Origin: Bacillus alkalicellulosilyticus
GTDB taxonomy: Bacteria; Bacillota; Bacilli; Bacillales; Bacillaceae_F
Direction: 5' to 3'
DNA: 64,000 nt
Assembly (NCBI RefSeq): GCF_002019795.1
Contig: NZ_KV917381.1
Span: 1,547,210 to 1,611,209, forward strand
Shown here: piece after piece, positions 36,059-44,747 of the stretch
Layout: each line of letters begins with the position of its first letter
Position numbering within the stretch: the stretch's first letter is position 1
Made by a program: the position numbers and the translations under genes
The notes under the pieces: model-generated
The model's input: only the letters and a program-made list of their open reading frames with translations
Databases searched by the model: none
Told to the model about the DNA's origin: nothing

Positions 36059-36484
36059 ATGGACTTTAATTTTTTTATGAATGATGTAGTTCAACAAGCA
36101 AGAAAAGATATGCAATCAGCTGGTTACCAAGAGTTACTATCACCTGAGGAAGTAGATGAAGCCTTAAAAGCGGATGGTACCACACTTGTTATGATTAATT
36201 CTGTGTGTGGTTGTGCTGGTGGAATTGCTCGACCAGCAGCTGCGTATATGGCCAATTATGACAAAAAACCAGACCGCTTAGTCACGGTATTTGCTGGTCA
36301 AGATAAAGAAGCAACAGCAAGAGCTCGTGAATACTTTACAGGTTATGCTCCTTCTTCACCATCGTTTGCACTACTTAAAGATGGTGAAATTAAGATGATG
36401 GTAGAACGGTTTGAAATTGAAGGTCATGAACCAATCCAAGTTGTTCAAAAGCTAGAACAAGCATTTGATGAGTATTGTAAATAA
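36059..36484 (+). CDS. brxB: Bacilliredoxin (BrxA/BrxB, YphP/YqiW family)
   Basis: The 141-residue DUF1094 protein has the CGC active site in [17 protein letters not shown] within a thioredoxin-like fold. Bacilliredoxins remove bacillithiol from mixed disulfides on proteins after oxidative stress. B. subtilis has this gene (yqiW, brxB) just before yqjA, the order seen here. CAAGGAG is 10 bases before the ATG. Confidence 0.94.
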   Translation: MDFNFFMNDVVQQARKDMQSAGYQELLSPEEVDEALKADGTTLVMINSVCGCAGGIARPAAAYMANYDKKPDRLVTVFAGQDKEATARAREYFTGYAPSSPSFALLKDGEIKMMVERFEIEGHEPIQVVQKLEQAFDEYCK

Positions 36485-36493
36485 ATACACAAT

Positions 36494-36531
36494 GGGACCC
36501 AAATGCATTGGCAAAGGGTCCCTCCTTTTTT
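36494..36531 (+). terminator. Terminator after brxB
   Basis: GGGACCC pairs with GGGTCCC, followed by TCCTTTTTT. Confidence 0.75.
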
Positions 36532-36601
36532 ATTTTCGAGCTTTTTAATTTATCCAATGATATGCTATAATGTCACAGTAATCTTAAAAGGATGGTGTCA
36601 C

Positions 36602-36961
36602 ATGGAAGAGTTATACAATAAAATGCAAGAATATCTTAACATGGACGAAGAAATTTCGTTTGAAGAATTTAGTACATATTATAAAAATGTGCTCGAAACA
36701 TTAACGGAAAACCATGAAAACTTCTCTGAAGATGAAGTATGGAAAGGTTTATTCATCGTTGAAAGTGTCATGTCTAATGCTGAGGCACGATCTAAAGAAA
36801 CAAAAGGCTCTAATGCCAAGAAATATGCCAAAATGGCGCAACGTTTTCAACTCTGGGCAAAAAACTTTGCAGGTAGGTTACATACATTAGGATATAGTGA
36901 TGAACAAATTAATGAACGCTTTGAGCAAATGCTTGAAGGGGAAGAACCGACACAATCATAA
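36602..36961 (+). CDS. Unknown small acidic protein
   Basis: The 119-residue product is soluble, acidic and mostly helical by composition, with EVWKGLFIVESVMSNAEARSKE and YAKMAQRFQLWAKNFAGRLHTLGYS in its centre. I know no function. GGATGG is 6 bases before the ATG at 36602; in-frame upstream codons up to 36503 lie across a terminator and are not part of it. A hairpin terminator follows. Confidence 0.75.
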   Translation: MEELYNKMQEYLNMDEEISFEEFSTYYKNVLETLTENHENFSEDEVWKGLFIVESVMSNAEARSKETKGSNAKKYAKMAQRFQLWAKNFAGRLHTLGYSDEQINERFEQMLEGEEPTQS

Positions 36962-36967
36962 AGAAGT

Positions 36968-36995
36968 AGGAGCCTTTCTTGGCTCCTCCTTCTTA
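36968..36995 (+). terminator. Terminator after the small acidic protein gene
   Basis: AGGAGCC pairs with GGCTCCT, followed by CCTTCTT. Confidence 0.7.
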
Positions 36996-37024
36996 TTGAC
37001 ATTATTATCGAAATAGGTTATATT
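36996..37024 (+). promoter_or_regulatory. Promoter of tRNA-Arg
   Basis: TTGACA (36996-37001) and TATATT (37019-37024) are 17 bases apart, ending 19 bases before the tRNA. Confidence 0.75.
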
Positions 37025-37043
37025 AAACCTTGTCTTAAAAAAT

Positions 37044-37118
37044 GCGCCCATGGTGAAATGGATATCACACGAGATTTCGGCTCTCGCGTTCTGGGTTCGA
37101 ATCCTGGTGGGCGCGCCA
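37044..37118 (+). tRNA. tRNA-Arg (anticodon UCG)
   Basis: The 75-base gene folds as a cloverleaf. Acceptor GCGCCCA pairs with TGGGCGC, then G and an encoded CCA. The anticodon stem CGAGA/TCTCG encloses the loop TTTCGGC, so the anticodon is TCG, reading CGA and neighbours. The T arm has the GTTCGAATCC pattern. Own promoter and terminator are present. Confidence 0.92.
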
Positions 37119-37133
37119 TACTATTACTATTGT

Positions 37134-37165
37134 AACTCTTGGACATTCGCTCCAAGGGTTTTTTG
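37134..37165 (+). terminator. Terminator of tRNA-Arg
   Basis: AACTCTTGGA pairs with TCCAAGGGTT (one wobble) and is followed by TTTTTG. Confidence 0.82.
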
Positions 37166-37252
37166 TTGTTTTCAGGAAGTAGGGCTTTATTTTGCTTGCT
37201 GCTTATGAGTAGCCTATAATAGAAGTAGTGACTATGTTTGGGGCTGATATCG

Positions 37253-38206
37253 ATGTTTAGAATAGGCTACAGAACGATTAAAACTGCGGTTGGCGCCGGG
37301 ATAGCCATTGGGCTCGCTCAAGTGCTCAACCTTGACTTTTATGCTTCTGCTGCGATCCTAGCTATTTTATGTATTTCTGTGACAAGAAAAAAGTCATTGG
37401 AGCTATCGTGGGAAAGATTTTTAGCTTGCATTGTCGGACTGGCCATGGGAGCTCTTTTCTTTGAGGTTATTGGATATAATCCGATTGCCTTAGCGATATT
37501 ACTTCTATTGTTTATTCCATTAGCGGTGAAACTGAAAACTAAAGAAGGAATTGTTACAAGCTCCGTTATCATTCTACATCTTTATACATTGGAAACAGTC
37601 AGTGTTGCTATTATCCTAAACGAACTTTTGCTAATTATAATAGGAATAGGCGTTGCATTACTAATGAATTTATATATGCCGAGTGTAGAAAAAGATTTAC
37701 ATACATATCAAGAACAAATTGAAGCTAACTTTAAAACGATTTTATTTGAAATGTCTCATTATTTACGACATGAGGAAAAGTTATGGGATGGAAAAGAAGT
37801 AACGGAGACGTATACTATTATTCAAACGGGAAAAGACATTGCCCTTAAAAATATTGAAAATCATGTTGTCCGGTTCCAGGACGAATATTATCATTATTTT
37901 AAAATGAGAGAAAAGCAATTTGAAATTATCGAAAGAATTCTTCCATTTGTCTCATCTGTTCAAGAAAAAGTAATTCAAGCAGATACATTAGCTGATTATT
38001 TTGAGGAATTAAGCCAAGCGGTTACCCCAAAAAATAGAGGTCCACACTTTTTAGTGAAGTTGGAAGAAATGCGAGTAGACTTTAGAGAAATGGAACTTCC
38101 TAAAACGAGGAAAGAGTTTGAAACTCGCTCAGCGTTAAGATACATCATGCATGAGTTAGAGCAATACTTACTCATTAAGCAATCGTTAGCGCCATCGCAG
38201 GAGTAA
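37253..38206 (+). CDS. yqjA: Aromatic acid exporter family (DUF939) membrane protein YqjA
   Basis: The 317-residue protein begins MFRIGYRTIKTAVGAGIAIGLAQ as in YqjA. The first 145 residues form about five to six membrane helices (DUF939); the C-terminal half is a helical cytoplasmic domain rich in Glu and Tyr. Related transporters export aromatic acids, but the substrate here is unknown. A TTG at 37238 would add five residues; no clear ribosome site decides. Confidence 0.85.
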   Translation: MFRIGYRTIKTAVGAGIAIGLAQVLNLDFYASAAILAILCISVTRKKSLELSWERFLACIVGLAMGALFFEVIGYNPIALAILLLLFIPLAVKLKTKEGIVTSSVIILHLYTLETVSVAIILNELLLIIIGIGVALLMNLYMPSVEKDLHTYQEQIEANFKTILFEMSHYLRHEEKLWDGKEVTETYTIIQTGKDIALKNIENHVVRFQDEYYHYFKMREKQFEIIERILPFVSSVQEKVIQADTLADYFEELSQAVTPKNRGPHFLVKLEEMRVDFREMELPKTRKEFETRSALRYIMHELEQYLLIKQSLAPSQE

Positions 38207-38269
38207 TTTGGTATAGGATAGCCATAGAGGCGAAACACTATTAAAAAGTAGAGTGTAGGGGGGCTTACA

Positions 38270-38785
38270 ATGCTGCGTATCCTTTTCGTTTTTATGTGTT
38301 TTGCTGTTGCTTCTCCAATTTGGCCTTTAGGTGTTAATCCTCTACCAGGAGATCCTTTTATCATCGTTAATAAACAGACCAATCAACTAGCCTATATCAA
38401 TGATGGTGAGATTAAAAAAATATATGCGGTTGCAACTGGTAAAACAAACGATTTAACTCCTGAAGGGACGTTTACAGTTGTAGTCAAAGCCATTAACCCT
38501 TATTATCGGAAGAAGAATATTGAAGGTGGGTCAAAGGATAATCCACTAGGTACTCGTTGGATTGGTTTTGATGTGGATGATACAGATGGACGTACTTTTG
38601 GAATTCATGGTACAAATCGACCTTCATCAATAGGAAGCTATGTAACAGCTGGTTGTGTACGATTAAATAACAAAGATGTAGAAGAGCTATTTGAATTGGT
38701 TCCTCTTGGAACAAGAATAACAATCGTTTCTACCACTGAAACGTTTGAACATATTGCAAATCTCCATGGTGCATTGAGCGAGTAA
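38270..38785 (+). CDS. L,D-transpeptidase (YkuD domain)
   Basis: The 171-residue secreted enzyme has an N-terminal signal (LRILFVFMCFAVASPI) and a YkuD domain with the catalytic motif HGTNRPSSIGSYVTAGCVRL, including His and Cys. Such enzymes make 3-3 peptidoglycan links or anchor proteins. There is no LysM domain. The short N-terminal PGDPFIIVNKQTNQL is the domain's first strand. A family A hairpin follows as terminator. Confidence 0.92.
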   Translation: MLRILFVFMCFAVASPIWPLGVNPLPGDPFIIVNKQTNQLAYINDGEIKKIYAVATGKTNDLTPEGTFTVVVKAINPYYRKKNIEGGSKDNPLGTRWIGFDVDDTDGRTFGIHGTNRPSSIGSYVTAGCVRLNNKDVEELFELVPLGTRITIVSTTETFEHIANLHGALSE

Positions 38786-38796
38786 AATCAAGAAAA

Positions 38797-38840
38797 GAGG
38801 GTGGGGCAAAAGGTAACAACCTTTTGTCCCACCCTCCTCT
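38797..38840. repeat. Dispersed hairpin repeat family A, copy 3
   Basis: GAGGGTGGGGCAAAAGGT pairs with ACCTTTTGTCCCACCCTC. It lies between the L,D-transpeptidase gene and the convergent prli42. Confidence 0.85.
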
Positions 38841-38870
38841 AAACAATGAGCAATTTATTAATGAATACTC

Positions 38871-38963
38871 TTATAGTAACAATGCACTTCCTGTGAAAAT
38901 TCCGCCTAGAAGCATAGTAGCAATCATAATATAAATAATAGCTTTTCTAAATTTTTGTGGCAT
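38871..38963 (-). CDS. prli42: Stressosome-associated miniprotein Prli42
   Basis: A 30-residue frame on the minus strand, starting MPQKFRKAIIYIMIATMLLG, has a strong ribosome site (GAGGAGG, 7 bases upstream). A basic N-terminus followed by one membrane helix matches Prli42, the membrane anchor of the stressosome first described in Listeria and conserved in Firmicutes. It is too short for routine gene finders. The position near yqjA and the epimerase gene fits Bacillus genomes. Confidence 0.85.
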   Translation of the reverse strand: MPQKFRKAIIYIMIATMLLGGIFTGSALLL

Positions 38964-39093
38964 GAGATGACCTCCTCAATAGTACTATACATATTTTAAC
39001 GTGAAAACTTGTTTAGGACAAGTGGAAATAAACGTGAAGGACTTACGGGAGGTAATACAGAAATAAATAGATAGAAATATAGGAGGAAATCGA

Positions 39094-39504
39094 ATGGAAG
39101 GCAATGCGAAAAGAATTGACCACATAGGGATTGCGGTATATTCAATTGAGAAGGCCCTCCCTTTTTACGAGGACGTTTTACAGTTAAAATTGCTTGCCAT
39201 AGAAGAGGTAGATTCTCAAGGGGTACGTGTAGCTTTTTTAGAAATTGGTCAATCTAAGATTGAATTACTGGAACCATTATCAGAAAAAAGTCCGATATTT
39301 TCTTTTCTTAAAAAGAAAGGTGAAGGAATTCATCATATAGCTGTTGGGGTTTCTAATATAGATGCAAGGATAGAAGAATTAAAAGCAAAAGGTGTTCAAA
39401 TGGTGCATGACAAAGCAGTTGAGGGGGCAGGCGGGGCTCATATTGCATTCATTCACCCAAAGTCTGCAAATGGAGCTTTGGTTGAGTTTTGTGAAAAAAA
39501 ATAA
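39094..39504 (+). CDS. mce: Methylmalonyl-CoA epimerase
   Basis: The 136-residue VOC enzyme shows RIDHIGIAVYSIEKALPFYEDVLQL, the metal-binding IELLEP and GIHHIAVGV segments and the C-terminal FIHPKSANGALVEF. It interconverts the two methylmalonyl-CoA epimers. In B. subtilis yqjC is followed by the carboxylase gene yqjD; that gene is missing here. AGGAGG lies 8 bases before the ATG. Confidence 0.9.
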   Translation: MEGNAKRIDHIGIAVYSIEKALPFYEDVLQLKLLAIEEVDSQGVRVAFLEIGQSKIELLEPLSEKSPIFSFLKKKGEGIHHIAVGVSNIDARIEELKAKGVQMVHDKAVEGAGGAHIAFIHPKSANGALVEFCEKK

Positions 39505-39573
39505 GTGTTTTTACTTGATTGAAATAAAAAAATTTCACACTATTAGTATAGATTACTATTAGGAGGGTCTAAA

Positions 39574-40692
39574 ATGGTAAATGAACAGCGAATCATCGAC
39601 GATTTTCTTCAACTCGTACAAATTGATTCAGAAACAAAGGATGAAGCCAAAATTGCTCTTCGCTTAAAAGCGTTGTTTTCCGAACTAGGGGTAGAGGTTA
39701 TAGAAGATGACACGACGGATAAAACAGGTCATGGTGCAGGAAACTTGATTTGTACATTAGTTGGAAATAAGGATGAAGTTGACCCTATATACTTCACGTC
39801 TCATATGGATACCGTTGTCCCAGGAAAAGGGGTTTCGCCTTCAATTAAAGACGGGTATGTGGTAACAGATGGAACAACAATACTTGGGGCAGATGATAAA
39901 GCTGGTATTGCAGCGATGCTTGAAGCGATAAAAGTATTAAAAGAACAGCAAATTCAGCACGGAACGATTCAGTTTATTATTACAGTCGGTGAAGAATCCG
40001 GACTAGTCGGTGCCAAGGAGCTAGACCCATCATTACTCGTCGCAAAGTTTGGGTACGCTTTGGATAGTGATGGACCAGTTGGGGATATTATAGTTGCAGC
40101 CCCAACACAAGCGAAAATACATACGATTGTAATTGGAAAGACTGCACATGCTGGAGTAGCACCAGAAAAAGGAGTGTCAGCTATAAGTGTAGCGGCTAAA
40201 GCAATATCAAAAATGCCTCTTGGCCGAATCGATAAAGAAACTACTGCAAATATAGGTAGATTTGAAGGTGGAACGCAAACAAACATCGTTTGTGACCATG
40301 TAGAAATCCATGCTGAAGCTCGTTCGTTAGTTGAGAGTAAGATGGATGCTCAAGTTCAAGCAATGCGGACAGCCTTTGAAGATACAGCAAAAGAGATGGG
40401 AGCAGAAGCAAAGGTAACTGTCGATGTAATGTATCCTGGCTATAAGTTAGGAGAAGAAGACCATGTCGTTCAAGTTGCCAAAAGAGCGTTAACTTCGATT
40501 CAAAGGACCCCACGTTTACTTCAAAGTGGTGGGGGTAGTGATGCTAATATCATTTCAGGATTTGGTATCCCAACTGTTAATTTAGCTGTTGGTTATGAGG
40601 ACATTCATACAACAAATGAAAAAATGCCAATTCAAGAACTAGTAAAGTTAGCAGAAGCGGTAGTTGCCATTATTAAAGAAGTATCGAAGTGA
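39574..40692 (+). CDS. yqjE: M20 family tripeptidase-like peptidase (YqjE)
   Basis: The 372-residue metallopeptidase shows zinc ligands in TSHMDTVVPG, GADDKAG, GEESGL and ALDSDGPVG, with the dimerisation domain about residues 180-290. Length and motifs fit the PepT-like YqjE group. It probably frees amino acids from short peptides in the cytoplasm. AGGAGGG is 7 bases before the ATG. Confidence 0.92.
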   Translation: MVNEQRIIDDFLQLVQIDSETKDEAKIALRLKALFSELGVEVIEDDTTDKTGHGAGNLICTLVGNKDEVDPIYFTSHMDTVVPGKGVSPSIKDGYVVTDGTTILGADDKAGIAAMLEAIKVLKEQQIQHGTIQFIITVGEESGLVGAKELDPSLLVAKFGYALDSDGPVGDIIVAAPTQAKIHTIVIGKTAHAGVAPEKGVSAISVAAKAISKMPLGRIDKETTANIGRFEGGTQTNIVCDHVEIHAEARSLVESKMDAQVQAMRTAFEDTAKEMGAEAKVTVDVMYPGYKLGEEDHVVQVAKRALTSIQRTPRLLQSGGGSDANIISGFGIPTVNLAVGYEDIHTTNEKMPIQELVKLAEAVVAIIKEVSK

Positions 40693-40698
40693 CAAAAA

Positions 40699-40730
40699 AA
40701 CCATCATCGTGTGGTGATGGTTAATTTTCT
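40699..40730 (+). terminator. Terminator after yqjE
   Basis: AACCATCA pairs with TGATGGTT, followed by AATTTTCTTTTTT. Confidence 0.75.
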
Positions 40731-40737
40731 TTTTTTA

Positions 40738-40767
40738 ATGACAAGTAGTATATTAATACTATATAAT
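40738..40767 (+). promoter_or_regulatory. Promoter with palindromic operator upstream of the MarR gene
   Basis: ATGACA (40738-40743) and TATAAT (40762-40767) are 18 bases apart. The spacer holds TAGTAT-ATTA-ATACTA (40746-40761), a palindrome of the kind bound by MarR proteins. A second promoter, TTGAAA-17-TATAGT (40910-40938), lies closer to the gene. Confidence 0.45.
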
Positions 40768-40768
40768 A

Positions 40769-40850
40769 GGGAAATATCCCTACAGAATTAACCACATAGA
40801 TGTGTTGCTATAAAAGGCGGTAATGTCGACTTCAATCGACAAAAACCGCG
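40769..40850 (+). other. Structured leader or small RNA candidate
   Basis: After the first promoter come GGGA/TCCC (40769-40780) and a two-part hairpin: GCGGT (40817-40821) with ACCGC (40845-40849) enclosing TGTCGA/TCGACA (40824-40829 and 40836-40841). The inner stem also contains two 0A-box-like TGTCGA cores. No coding frame is visible. Its nature is unknown. Confidence 0.35.
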
Positions 40851-40984
40851 CAATCTACTGCTATCTTTGTGAGCGATGAATTCAATTATCTAAAAAATGA
40901 AAAAAAGTTTTGAAAAACAAACTAATTATTATTATAGTATAAATGTAACGCTTTTTTGGAAGCAAATGAGAGAGGGTGACGGAT

Positions 40985-41485
40985 GTGGATTATAGTATTT
41001 CCCATTCATTAATAAACTTATTAAGAGGTACGTATAAAGTATTAGATGAAGATTGGCAAAAAAATGCACAATCGATTGGATTAACGCAATCCGAACAACA
41101 TCTATTATGGATTGTTTATTTTGAAAAAAAGGCTCCAATGTCTAGAATAGCTGAAATTGGTTTATGGGATTTATCTACGGTTATGCAAGTAATTAAACGA
41201 TTAAAAGCTAAAGGTCTTGTCCAGACGATAAAGGACGAGAATGACCTTCGTGTTTCCTATGTAATGGTAACAGAAGAAGGAGAAGAAAAAATTAGACTAT
41301 CTTCGCAGTTTTCCTATAAAATTACCGAATACGTCATGGGATATTTCCAAGAAAGTGAAGAAAATCAACAATTCTTGGAGAAGATGTTTGAGTTCCACAA
41401 GGATTTAAATCGACATTTCCATGGACCTGAGTTTGTTAAATGGTTAGAAAAAACAGGAGATACAAAAATTACAAAAGACATTTAA
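40985..41485 (+). CDS. MarR-family regulator, ScoC/Hpr-like
   Basis: The 166-residue protein has a winged helix (LTQSEQHLLWIVYFEKKAPMSRIAEIGLWDLSTVMQVIKRLKAKGLV) and wing DENDLRVSYVMVTEEG. The EHHxLWIxY-like motif and the IAEIGLWDLST helix resemble Hpr (ScoC), the B. subtilis repressor of protease and sporulation genes; it is shorter than Hpr. AGAGGG supports the GTG at 40985; a GTG at 40976 is the alternative. It may regulate itself through the palindrome at 40746. Confidence 0.8.
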   Translation: MDYSISHSLINLLRGTYKVLDEDWQKNAQSIGLTQSEQHLLWIVYFEKKAPMSRIAEIGLWDLSTVMQVIKRLKAKGLVQTIKDENDLRVSYVMVTEEGEEKIRLSSQFSYKITEYVMGYFQESEENQQFLEKMFEFHKDLNRHFHGPEFVKWLEKTGDTKITKDI

Positions 41486-41600
41486 TATTTTATATTTTGT
41501 TTGCTATCATAATTGATTCTAATATACGACTATTTCCCTTGTCTAAAACTAAATGCATCGTTTATCGATGCTTGATTAATACTTTATATATAAAACTATG

Positions 41601-41634
41601 AAAAGACCGATGAGAGACTGGTCTTTTTTTATTT
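41601..41634 (+). terminator. Terminator after the MarR gene
   Basis: AAAAGACC pairs with GGTCTTTT, followed by TTTATTTTT. Confidence 0.75.
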
Positions 41635-41668
41635 TTAAAAATTCCTATTAATACCGTCTTTATAACAT

Positions 41669-41695
41669 TAAGAAAATAGAAAGCTAGTCCGATAT
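41669..41695 (+). promoter_or_regulatory. Sigma-D-type flagellar promoter 1
   Basis: TAAG (41669-41672), 15 bases, then TCCGATAT (41688-41695) matches sigma-D consensus TAAA-N15-GCCGATAT in 10 of 12 bases and stands just before the FliK-like gene. Confidence 0.7.
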
Positions 41696-41729
41696 ATATA
41701 ACAATAGACAATGTACGGGAGTGAATCAG

Positions 41730-43961
41730 ATGGAAATTACAGCTCAAATGTCGTCTTCAAAATCAGGAATATCTGAAAAAAATGTACGCTTTCGCCAAGG
41801 TGAATTTTTACAAGCGACCATTAAAGAACGGAAATCGGCAAATGAAGCAACACTATTAATTAAAGGGAAGGAAGTTTCAGCGACATTCGCAGATAAAGTA
41901 CCTTCTGGTGATAGAGTGTTGGTCCAATTTGATAAAACACTAGACAATCAAACAATTTTAGTTAAGGAAGTAACAACGGATACTCAAACTAAGTCAGACA
42001 GTGCAAAGTCAAGCTCTTCAAGTGGTCAAGCTACAAGCCCAGAAGTGAAACAAGCGCTTCAAACCTTAGAAGGTAAAGGGATTGCCGTTACTAAAGAAGG
42101 AATATCTGAAATTAAGAACTTTTTTGAATCTAGTTCAGGAAGTACCCAAGAGAAATTAGCAACGATTCGAGCGTTAGCAGAAAAAGAGCTTCCGATTTCA
42201 AGGAATCACATTCAGTCTGTTCATACAGCGCTCCATGGAAAGCAAATGAACGAGGTTATGTCCGACATCGCCAGACAAATTGATTCTGATTATATCCCTC
42301 AACCTAAGAACTCTCATGCATCAGTAGAGCAAATGGTAAGAGAAGTTACAAACATGATAGAAAGGGATACAACCATTGATGATTCAACTAAGCGGCGGAT
42401 TGAACAAGCCTTAAAAGAAGCACGGTACCTTCACCAAATGAGCAATGAAAAAACAGGCGAAGCGGCCCGTCAATTAGAAAAAGTCGCTATGGAAAGAATC
42501 ATGAATGCACTTATGCCTAGTGATGTACAAGGGCCAGCACCTAGCCAATCATCTATAATAGAAACGGCAAAACAGGTATTACAGAAAGAACCAGATGCCC
42601 AACGAGCATTTCAACAAATACAACAATTGCTACTTGGGAAGACAGAGCATCATGAACTTTTGACAAGCACAATGGAAAAGGCAAGTAGTTTTCTGTCCCA
42701 AGGAAGAGAAATGTCTGCTAGACAGCAGGTTATGGAGGCTCTTGTTCAGATGGAGAATCTCTCTTCAAAAGGAACAGACCAAACGGGCCAGGTGTATGTA
42801 AATCAAGAAGCTTTTCAAACTAGCATACAGCCTGTTTCAAAGGATATTGTAGTAACAACGATAACTGAAAAACTAGCACAGGCAGCAGCTGATTTTAAAA
42901 AGTTACAGCGGGAAATTAATCGAAACCTAGACTCGGTCATTCGGATTATTGACCAAACTAAACAAAGAGCACAGCACCAAGTAAAACCGTTACTTGAAGC
43001 TACGATTCATAAATTGGACCAAGCGATTTTAAAAAGTGACATGATGATGTTGACTGATATGAAGACCGAAAAGTCATTACTTCAAGCGAGCAGTCACTTA
43101 GCAGAAGCAAAAAAACGATTACAAAAAGGTCAGTATCAAGAAGCACAGAGGATTGTTTCAGAAGTAAAGGCTACAGTGGAAAAAATTCAATTTAAGCCAT
43201 CTGAAACAAAGGTGATGCACTTTGTATCTCAGCAACAAGTAGAGGGAAGGACACCACAACAACAGCTTCTTCAACATATGAATGAGACGATTCGACCACC
43301 ACAAGACCCGTCTGCGCGACAAATGTTTGAACTTGTTAGGTCACTTGGTTTAAATCGGGAAAGTGAAATTGGGCAAATGTTAAGTTCATCGAACAGAGAT
43401 ATGTTAAATCAGGAAGGGCAACAGCGAAATATGAAAGCATTATTAATGCAACTTATTCGCTCTGAAGAGGAAGGAAGTCGTGTTGCGCAACAAGCAACTC
43501 AAGCTCTTCAAAATATTACAGGACAACAGCTATTGAGTAAGTCGGATGCAACAAATCAACAGCAGTTGTTTCTTCAACTTCCATTCCTACTTCAAAATCA
43601 CGTCGAGAATTTACAAGTATTTGTTAACTCAAGAAACGAAGGACAACAAGTGGATTGGGAGAATTGCCAACTGTATTTTAAAATGGAAACGCCAAAGTTA
43701 GGTGAAGTTGGGATATTGGTAGGGGTACAAGAACGACTTTTAACAGTAACAGTGAAAAATGACCTTCCAGAATTCAAAGAAAAAATGGAACCATTAGTAG
43801 AAAAGTGTGTGAAAATGATATCTGATATCGGATTTTCAATACAAGGAATTAACTATTCAAAACTATCAAATATAGAAGAAGCACAAGAACAAAAACGAAA
43901 AAATACGGAAACAACATCTCAACCGATTTTTACCGAGAAGGGATTTGACTATAAAATATGA
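41730..43961 (+). CDS. ylqG: Large flagellar protein, FliK/YlqG-like
   Basis: The 743-residue soluble protein is rich in Gln, Ser and Lys with long helical stretches. The N-terminal part (VRFRQGEFLQATIKERKSANEATLLIKGKEVSATF) resembles the start of flagellar hook-length proteins, and the C-terminal LQVFVNSRNEGQQVDWENCQLYFKMETPKLGEVGILVGVQ resembles the FliK C-domain. It is followed with overlap by a FlhB C-domain-like gene, the YlqG-YlqH pair of B. subtilis. GGGAG is 8 bases before the ATG at 41730. A sigma-D promoter stands upstream. Confidence 0.72.
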   Translation: MEITAQMSSSKSGISEKNVRFRQGEFLQATIKERKSANEATLLIKGKEVSATFADKVPSGDRVLVQFDKTLDNQTILVKEVTTDTQTKSDSAKSSSSSGQATSPEVKQALQTLEGKGIAVTKEGISEIKNFFESSSGSTQEKLATIRALAEKELPISRNHIQSVHTALHGKQMNEVMSDIARQIDSDYIPQPKNSHASVEQMVREVTNMIERDTTIDDSTKRRIEQALKEARYLHQMSNEKTGEAARQLEKVAMERIMNALMPSDVQGPAPSQSSIIETAKQVLQKEPDAQRAFQQIQQLLLGKTEHHELLTSTMEKASSFLSQGREMSARQQVMEALVQMENLSSKGTDQTGQVYVNQEAFQTSIQPVSKDIVVTTITEKLAQAAADFKKLQREINRNLDSVIRIIDQTKQRAQHQVKPLLEATIHKLDQAILKSDMMMLTDMKTEKSLLQASSHLAEAKKRLQKGQYQEAQRIVSEVKATVEKIQFKPSETKVMHFVSQQQVEGRTPQQQLLQHMNETIRPPQDPSARQMFELVRSLGLNRESEIGQMLSSSNRDMLNQEGQQRNMKALLMQLIRSEEEGSRVAQQATQALQNITGQQLLSKSDATNQQQLFLQLPFLLQNHVENLQVFVNSRNEGQQVDWENCQLYFKMETPKLGEVGILVGVQERLLTVTVKNDLPEFKEKMEPLVEKCVKMISDIGFSIQGINYSKLSNIEEAQEQKRKNTETTSQPIFTEKGFDYKI

Positions 43962-44251
43962 TGGTTTCAAAACATTTTAATCATAAACAACGTAGACATA
44001 TAAATGGTCCTACTGCTGCAGTAATTCGGTATGAAGATGGTCAAAGTCCTAAAGTGGTTGCTTCAGGCAAAGGACAAGTAGCAGAGCAAATTATAGGATT
44101 AGCTAAAAAAAATAATATTCATTTACAAGAAGATTCATCTTTACTCGAGAACTTGTTGGATATGGATTTAGGGGACAATATACCTCCTCAACTCTATTCC
44201 GTTATTGCAGAAATTTTACTTCTTATTGAGGATATGGAGAAAAACTATTAA
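43958..44251 (+). CDS. ylqH: FlhB C-terminal-domain-like protein YlqH
   Basis: The 97-residue protein matches the cytoplasmic C-domain of FlhB (export gate and substrate switch): INGPTAAVIRYEDGQSPKVVASGKGQVAEQIIGLAKKNNI. No membrane part is present. The NPTH cleavage motif of FlhB is replaced by NGPTA. Its ATG overlaps the stop of the FliK-like gene. The product may take part in switching export to filament proteins (inference). Confidence 0.88.
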   Translation: MMVSKHFNHKQRRHINGPTAAVIRYEDGQSPKVVASGKGQVAEQIIGLAKKNNIHLQEDSSLLENLLDMDLGDNIPPQLYSVIAEILLLIEDMEKNY

Positions 44252-44275
44252 CAAAATGAGAAGTGTAGCCGATAA
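44249..44275 (+). promoter_or_regulatory. Sigma-D-type flagellar promoter 2
   Basis: TAAC (44249-44252), 15 bases, then GCCGATAA (44268-44275) matches sigma-D consensus in 10 of 12 bases, ahead of fliS-hag. Confidence 0.72.
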
Positions 44276-44305
44276 AATCAATAGAATATGATACGGGGGT
44301 GTAAC

Positions 44306-44728
44306 ATGTATCAATTTTTAACAAAGGAAGCACTCCATCAAAAATCACCAGAGGAAATAACAGCATTGTTATATGAAGCATGCTGTTCTAACCTTGAGAG
44401 TGCGATTGCAAACATTGAAGAAAAAGAATATATGGCAGCAAACGAAAGTTTAAAAAAAGCAAATGATATTATTCATCGTTTAGGTGCAGGGATTAATTAT
44501 GAAGCGGGTATCATTGCGGACCAGCTTGAGACGATATATAACTACATGGCAGATAAAATCATTGAAGCAAATTACACAAAAAACACGAAACTCATTCAAG
44601 AAGTGTTAACGATTGTGACAGAGCTTATGTCAAGTTGGAATCAAGCGATGAAAACGAAAACAGACCTATTGACGAAACAAGGAAAAATGAAGGCTAACGC
44701 CTATGAGAGAAATGTCCGTTTTGAATAA
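44306..44728 (+). CDS. fliS: Flagellin export chaperone FliS
   Basis: The 140-residue protein begins MYQFLTKEALHQKSPEEITALLYEACCSNLESA, the FliS opening, and is all-helical. FliS binds the C-terminal D0 region of flagellin and keeps it unfolded for export. GGGGGTG is 7 bases before the ATG at 44306. The flagellin gene follows after 19 bases; fliD, often adjacent, is not here. Confidence 0.9.
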   Translation: MYQFLTKEALHQKSPEEITALLYEACCSNLESAIANIEEKEYMAANESLKKANDIIHRLGAGINYEAGIIADQLETIYNYMADKIIEANYTKNTKLIQEVLTIVTELMSSWNQAMKTKTDLLTKQGKMKANAYERNVRFE

Positions 44729-44747
44729 AAAATAACGAGGTGCTCTA

